NCBI RefSeq assembly: GCF_000425185.1 | Contig: NZ_AULH01000024.1 | Span: 1-44,875 of the forward strand | Direction: 5' to 3' | DNA length: 44,875 bases | Source of the DNA: Pleomorphomonas koreensis DSM 23070 | GTDB lineage: Bacteria; Pseudomonadota; Alphaproteobacteria; Rhizobiales; Pleomorphomonadaceae | Shown here: in pieces, positions 41,598-44,875 of the stretch | Numbering within the stretch: the stretch's first letter is position 1 | Layout: each line of letters starts with the position of its first letter | Position numbers and translations under genes: made by a program | Notes under the pieces: model-generated | Told to the model about the DNA's origin: nothing | Database searches by the model: none | Seen by the model: only the letters and a program-made list of their open reading frames with translations

Positions 41598-42860
41598 TCA
41601 GGGATGCAGGATGTCTTGGATATTGCTCTTGGCTTCGGCCAGGACGTCGGCAACGTCGACCTTGCAGGTCAGTGCCTTTTGAACCGCCGGTAGGACGGCC
41701 TCGTCGACGATCTCCTGGAAATGCTCATTGAGCGGACGCCCCTGAGTGGCCGGCGCGCTTAGCGTTTCAAGGAGCGGTCCGAAATGTTCATAGCCGGGTT
41801 TGCCAAAATAGCTCTTGTAGGCCGAGTTGGTCGCTGCAAGACCGAGGGGCGCTTCGATGCCCAGAGCATTGTGGGCTTCGGCATAGGCGATGAACTTCTT
41901 TGCCGCTTCCTTATTCTTGGAAGTGGACGGCACAACGTTGTACCAAGGCCCGGGGATAGCGGCGACTCCAGCCTCACCGGCAAGCATCGGCGCCACACCA
42001 ACCTTGCCGTTCACGACGGAATCCTTGGGAGTCATCTTGTAGGCGTGCGCCCAGAACTTCATCATGGCCGTCTTGCCTTGATAGAAGAGGTTCTGTGCCT
42101 CACCCCAGCCGATCTCGTTGACGTTCTCGGGCACGGAATGGTCGACGCAGTGCGGGGCGATATAGAACTCGAGTGCTTTGCGGTGAGCCTCGTTGTCGAC
42201 GATGACGTTACCATCCTTGTCGAGGATGACGCCTGGCGATCCTGCCTGCAGCACGTGCGCCATCCACTCTTCCGCGAACGTGCCGATGGTGTCGGTACCC
42301 CAGAAGTCGATCGCGCCATCACCCTTGGTCGAGCGGGTGAAGAACTTGGCCATGTCGCGCCACTCCTGCCAGGTTTTGGGCGGAGCGAGGGGGGAGCCAT
42401 ACTTCGCCTGGAAATCCGCCTTTTCCTTTGGATCCTCGAACAGGTCCTTGCGATAAAAAACGATCTCGGCATTCGCCCAAGCCGGCATGCCGATCATCTT
42501 GCCGTTGACCTTGGCATCGGCGAGTAGCGTCGGCGGTAGGTCACCTCGAACTTCGTCGGTGAATAGATCGGAAAGATCCTCCACATGATCGGCGAACTTT
42601 GCGTTCCACACCACGTCTATGGTGGCGACATCGAAGCTCGACGAACCGGAGGCGATTTCGGCCGACAGTTTGTCGAAGACGCCCTGATAGGGGACGACCG
42701 TAAAGTTTACTTCTATGCCTGTGTCGGCAGTGAATTTGGCGGCAACAGCCTTCTGCAGCATTTCGCCGCCGCCCTCAACGAGCACGTTGATCCGCTCGGC
42801 TGACAACGCCGGCGCTGCAAGCAGCGTAGCTAATGCGGTCGCATACAGCAGTTTGTTCAT
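41598..42860 (-). CDS. Periplasmic sugar-binding protein (family 1)
   Basis: This 420-residue protein has a signal peptide (MNKLLYATALATLLAAPALSA, cleavage before ERINVLV) and a family-1 extracellular solute-binding fold: TGIEVNFTVVPYQGVFDKL, FDVATIDVVWNAKFADHVEDLSDLF, GMPAWANAEIVFYRKDLF and a WGTDTIGTFAEEW stretch. It is the first gene of the operon. AGGGAGG lies five bases before the ATG at 42860; an open frame further upstream is not coding. The ligand is presumably a fructan fragment or difructose anhydride, inferred from the enzymes encoded downstream. Confidence 0.9.
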   Translation of the reverse strand: MNKLLYATALATLLAAPALSAERINVLVEGGGEMLQKAVAAKFTADTGIEVNFTVVPYQGVFDKLSAEIASGSSSFDVATIDVVWNAKFADHVEDLSDLFTDEVRGDLPPTLLADAKVNGKMIGMPAWANAEIVFYRKDLFEDPKEKADFQAKYGSPLAPPKTWQEWRDMAKFFTRSTKGDGAIDFWGTDTIGTFAEEWMAHVLQAGSPGVILDKDGNVIVDNEAHRKALEFYIAPHCVDHSVPENVNEIGWGEAQNLFYQGKTAMMKFWAHAYKMTPKDSVVNGKVGVAPMLAGEAGVAAIPGPWYNVVPSTSKNKEAAKKFIAYAEAHNALGIEAPLGLAATNSAYKSYFGKPGYEHFGPLLETLSAPATQGRPLNEHFQEIVDEAVLPAVQKALTCKVDVADVLAEAKSNIQDILHP

Positions 42861-42988
42861 TTCGTCCTCCCTTGAAATCACGACGCCGACGCTTCGCTCC
42901 CGAGGCCTCGTCGGTACCCCCACGTTGCGCCTGAGACAGGGCTCCCGGCGATGGATCTTGAGAGGGCGGCTCGGAACGTAGAGGCCTA

Positions 42989-43046
42989 TGACGACGTCGT
43001 CAAGCGCATTTGACGACGTCGTCATATAAATTTGTCGACGTCGTCA
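42989..43046. promoter_or_regulatory. Triple LacI-type operator and divergent promoters
   Basis: TGACGACGTCGTCA, a perfect 14-bp palindrome, occurs at 42989-43002 and 43011-43024. A third copy with one mismatch (TGTCGACGTCGTCA) is at 43033-43046. The copies start exactly 22 bases apart, about two helical turns. The central CG of each fits LacI-family sites. On the - strand, TTGACG from the first copy could be a -35 box for the operon (TACGTT 17 bases on). On the + strand, TTGTCG (43032-43037) with CACTAT (43055-43060) could serve the lacI gene. Binding would therefore block both promoters. Confidence 0.75.
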
Positions 43047-43086
43047 GTGGTGTGCACTATGGTCCAGCCGAGATGAGGTAGATTTG

Positions 43087-44106
43087 ATGGTCAGTATCAT
43101 TGACGTCGCTCGCGCGGCAGGCGTTTCCAATAAAACAGTTTCTCGCGTCGTGAATGGGGAACCGTATGTGACACCGGAGATGCGCGAGCGAGTCGAGCGA
43201 GCCATTCGTGATTTGGGTTATGTCCCGAATATGGCTGCTCGCATGGTGCGATCCAGTAGGTCGCGAACCTTCGGCATCATCACCGACTATGTTTCGACGA
43301 CGCCTTACTCCGGCGACATCGTTCGTGGCATTCAGGATTGGGCAACGGCCAACGGCAAGATAATCCTTCTTGCCAATACAGGCGGTGATCCTGAGCGCGA
43401 GCTAAGCATCTGGAACACGTTTCGCTCTCACCAAATCGAAGGCGTGCTCTATGTAACGATGTATCATCGCGTCGTTGATCCCGAAGCGGGCGACGTTGAC
43501 CTTCCAACCGTCCTCATCAATTGCCATCCCGGCTCGCGTGTAGATTTGCCGTCGATCGAGCCCGACGACACACAAGGTTCCCTCGATCTGACACGATATC
43601 TGTTGGCGCGCGGTCACAGGCGAATCGGCTATATCCGTCTCAACCCAATTCTTCTTGGTGGCGAACAGCGCTACGAGGCATTCCGTCACGCCACGACTGA
43701 AGCTGGAATCCCTGAGAATGATATCATCGTGCGGCTCGGTATGGAGGGGCCGGTCGGCAAAGAAACTAACTACGTCTATTCGGCGGCACGCGACATTCTC
43801 AGTGATGAAAACCGGCCCACAGCGATCATGTGCGGGAACGATGAGATGGCCATCCAGGTTTATCTTGCAGCGCTGCACCTCGGCTTGAGAATCCCGGAGG
43901 ATGTTAGCATAGCGGGGTTTGATGATTTCCAGACATTGTCACTTGCGCTAAAACCTGAGCTGACCACGGCGGCTCTTCCCTATTATGATCTGGGTTTCAA
44001 AGGAACTGAGCGCCTGAATCAGCTTATCGAGATCCCGGCGGACAGGCCGTCTCGTGTCGTCGTGCCGTGCGAATTAATTGAACGCGGTTCTGTTTCCAGT
44101 AAATAG
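43087..44106 (+). CDS. LacI-family repressor of the sugar operon
   Basis: This 339-residue regulator has the LacI HTH at the N-terminus (VSIIDVARAAGVSNKTVSRVVNGEPYVTPEMRERVERAIRDLGYVPN) with the hinge helix MAARMVRSSRSRTFG. A periplasmic-binding-protein-like effector domain follows (DDTQGSLDLTRYLLARGHRRIGYI, EDVSIAGFDDFQTLSLALKPELTTAALPYYDLG). It is divergent from the operon it flanks, with three palindromes between. The ATG at 43087 follows GAGG (43075-43078). The inducer is probably an intermediate of fructan or DFA breakdown. Confidence 0.9.
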   Translation: MVSIIDVARAAGVSNKTVSRVVNGEPYVTPEMRERVERAIRDLGYVPNMAARMVRSSRSRTFGIITDYVSTTPYSGDIVRGIQDWATANGKIILLANTGGDPERELSIWNTFRSHQIEGVLYVTMYHRVVDPEAGDVDLPTVLINCHPGSRVDLPSIEPDDTQGSLDLTRYLLARGHRRIGYIRLNPILLGGEQRYEAFRHATTEAGIPENDIIVRLGMEGPVGKETNYVYSAARDILSDENRPTAIMCGNDEMAIQVYLAALHLGLRIPEDVSIAGFDDFQTLSLALKPELTTAALPYYDLGFKGTERLNQLIEIPADRPSRVVVPCELIERGSVSSK

Positions 44107-44172
44107 CCGTGCGCTCCCGCGAGATAAATCAAGCAGCGAGTATTTGGGCTTGGGTGTTGGATACGTCGGTGC

Positions 44173-44525
44173 CTAGAGATATTTTGAGCGGTACCCCTCC
44201 TCTGGCGCTAGCCATTTTTCGATGAAATCGAGCGGATCTAGGCTTCCCATCATTGCCCTGGCTAGCGTCAGCCGCTCCAGCAGAAGTTGTCGGCAATTTT
44301 CGTCTACTGTCGCCAACCGCTCTTCCGCTTCAGAGAAAAACTGCTCAATCGCGACGGCTTTTCCCCACTTCTCGATGATCTCTGACAGTTGCTGCCTACT
44401 ATCAGTGAGAGCTTGAGCGGCCTTTCGGGCGTCTTCTTGCCGCTCGTATCGTTCTCGCCGCTCCTCCCACTCCTTTTTCCTCTTCGCGGCCTCCTCATCC
44501 GCAGCTATCATCAGCCGCTGAAGCT
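44173..44525 (-). pseudogene. Gene remnant truncated by IS3 insertion
   Basis: A charged, coiled-coil-rich C-terminal fragment (EEAAKRKKEWEERRERYERQEDARK, then RLTLARAMMGSLDPLDFIEKWLAPEEGY) stays open upstream of its first ATG (44511) and runs into the IS end at about 44526. The end pattern resembles the C-termini of large hypothetical plasmid proteins. The original start has been replaced by IS sequence, so the fragment is probably not functional. I do not recognise a function. Confidence 0.6.
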
Positions 44526-44875
44526 TGTTTTCAGAGGTGGCTCCGCAAATTCGGACGGTGGCTTGAGTGGATTTTGCGCCTGAGAGCGGCGACGATGTCG
44601 CCGAGGATCAGGAGCACCCGATGACCAGACGAACCCGCCGCACCCACTCTCCGGCGTTCAAGGCAAAGGTGGCGCTGGCCGCCGTGAAGGGCGAGAAGAC
44701 GCTCGCGGAGTTGGCGCAACAGCACGACGTGCATCCGAACCAGATCACGGCGTGGAAGAACCAACTCCTGGACGGCGCAGCCGGCGTGTTCGGTGGCGAG
44801 AAGGCGGAGGCCGCCGGGACGCCCGTCGACCTGAAGGCACTTCACGCGAAGATCGGAGAGCTTGCGCTGGAGAAC
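44526..44875 (+). mobile_element. 5' end of an IS3-family insertion sequence
   Basis: The left terminal repeat is near 44526-44542 (TTCAGAGGTGGC, the complement of the 3' end at 329-342). It is followed by a leader and an orfA start at 44621. It is in the same orientation as the IS end at 1-345. The window ends within orfA. Confidence 0.8.
44621..44875 (+). CDS. IS3-family transposase OrfA (partial)
   Basis: Eighty-five codons are open to the window edge: MTRRTRRTHSPAFKAKVALA, then KTLAELAQQHDVHPNQITAWKNQLLDGA. This is the HTH_Tnp_1 DNA-binding domain that recognises the IS ends, followed by the start of a leucine-rich helix. GGAG lies upstream of the ATG. OrfB would follow by -1 frameshifting outside the window. 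Confidence 0.88.
   Translation, partial: MTRRTRRTHSPAFKAKVALAAVKGEKTLAELAQQHDVHPNQITAWKNQLLDGAAGVFGGEKAEAAGTPVDLKALHAKIGELALEN

Noticed and set aside
41784-42527. 247-codon + strand ORF opposite the binding-protein gene
   Set aside because: Shadow of the binding protein, which has a signal peptide and family motifs.
1-44875. CRISPR array, tRNA, rRNA or integrase attachment site
   Set aside because: I found no regularly spaced repeats with unique spacers and no recognisable tRNA or rRNA sequence. The integrase and att sites expected for the element are not in the window.

Overview
The window looks like part of an integrative and conjugative element (ICE), or a closely related conjugative plasmid, from an alphaproteobacterium of the Rhizobiales (Mesorhizobium, Rhizobium or Ochrobactrum-like). 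The evidence is the GC-rich backbone, the gene order and the regulators. Those match the ICEMlSymR7A type: a QseC/QseM-like switch, a frameshifted FseA-like activator, an RdfS-like excisionase, RepA/ParA, a DUF3363 relaxase and a complete trb type IV secretion system. No integrase, attachment site, LuxI/LuxR pair, tRNA or rRNA gene is visible, so the element should continue outside the window.

Layout. 1-345: 3' end of an IS3-family element. 415-8228: accessory/maintenance genes on the + strand (DUF932, ParB-like, Toprim, DUF2493, membrane protein, DUF736), with one YjbR-like gene on the - strand. 8312-10358: control of excision and transfer (qseC-like and qseM-like genes, divergent; fseA-like gene read through a +1 frameshift; rdfS-like excisionase). 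10377-12435: repA-parA-small RHH protein, with iteron-like repeats inside the 3' end of repA. 12432-16655: DUF2840, TraF peptidase, a second DUF736, lytic transglycosylase and relaxase, with an oriT candidate just before the relaxase. 16929-17789: HEPN-like cargo gene. 18084-20505: traG and an RHH protein. 20709-21731: metallophosphoesterase cargo gene. 22104-31963: trbB-C-D-E-J-K-L-F-G-I and DUF2274, mostly with ATGA-type overlaps. 31896-32873: LysR regulator on the - strand.

33140-44106 is a sugar-utilisation locus. One - strand operon runs from 42860 down to 33140: binding protein, two permeases, ATPase, GH91, GH32, PfkB kinase and a second GH91. A LacI-family repressor gene diverges from it. 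The shared control region carries three 14-bp palindromes at exactly 22-bp spacing. Both GH91 proteins lack signal peptides. My reading is import and intracellular breakdown of difructose anhydrides or inulin oligosaccharides: GH91 opens or forms the dianhydride, GH32 releases fructose, and PfkB phosphorylates it. This would be a metabolic cargo of the mobile element. The window closes with a gene remnant cut by a second, same-oriented IS3-family copy (44526-44875), so both ends of the window lie in IS sequence.

The most notable points are the ICE-borne, LacI-controlled GH91/GH32 locus, its triple operator, the fseA-type frameshift with its switch, the iterons embedded in repA, a family of hairpins placed just before ribosome binding sites, and two cargo genes inserted at the borders of the transfer operons.
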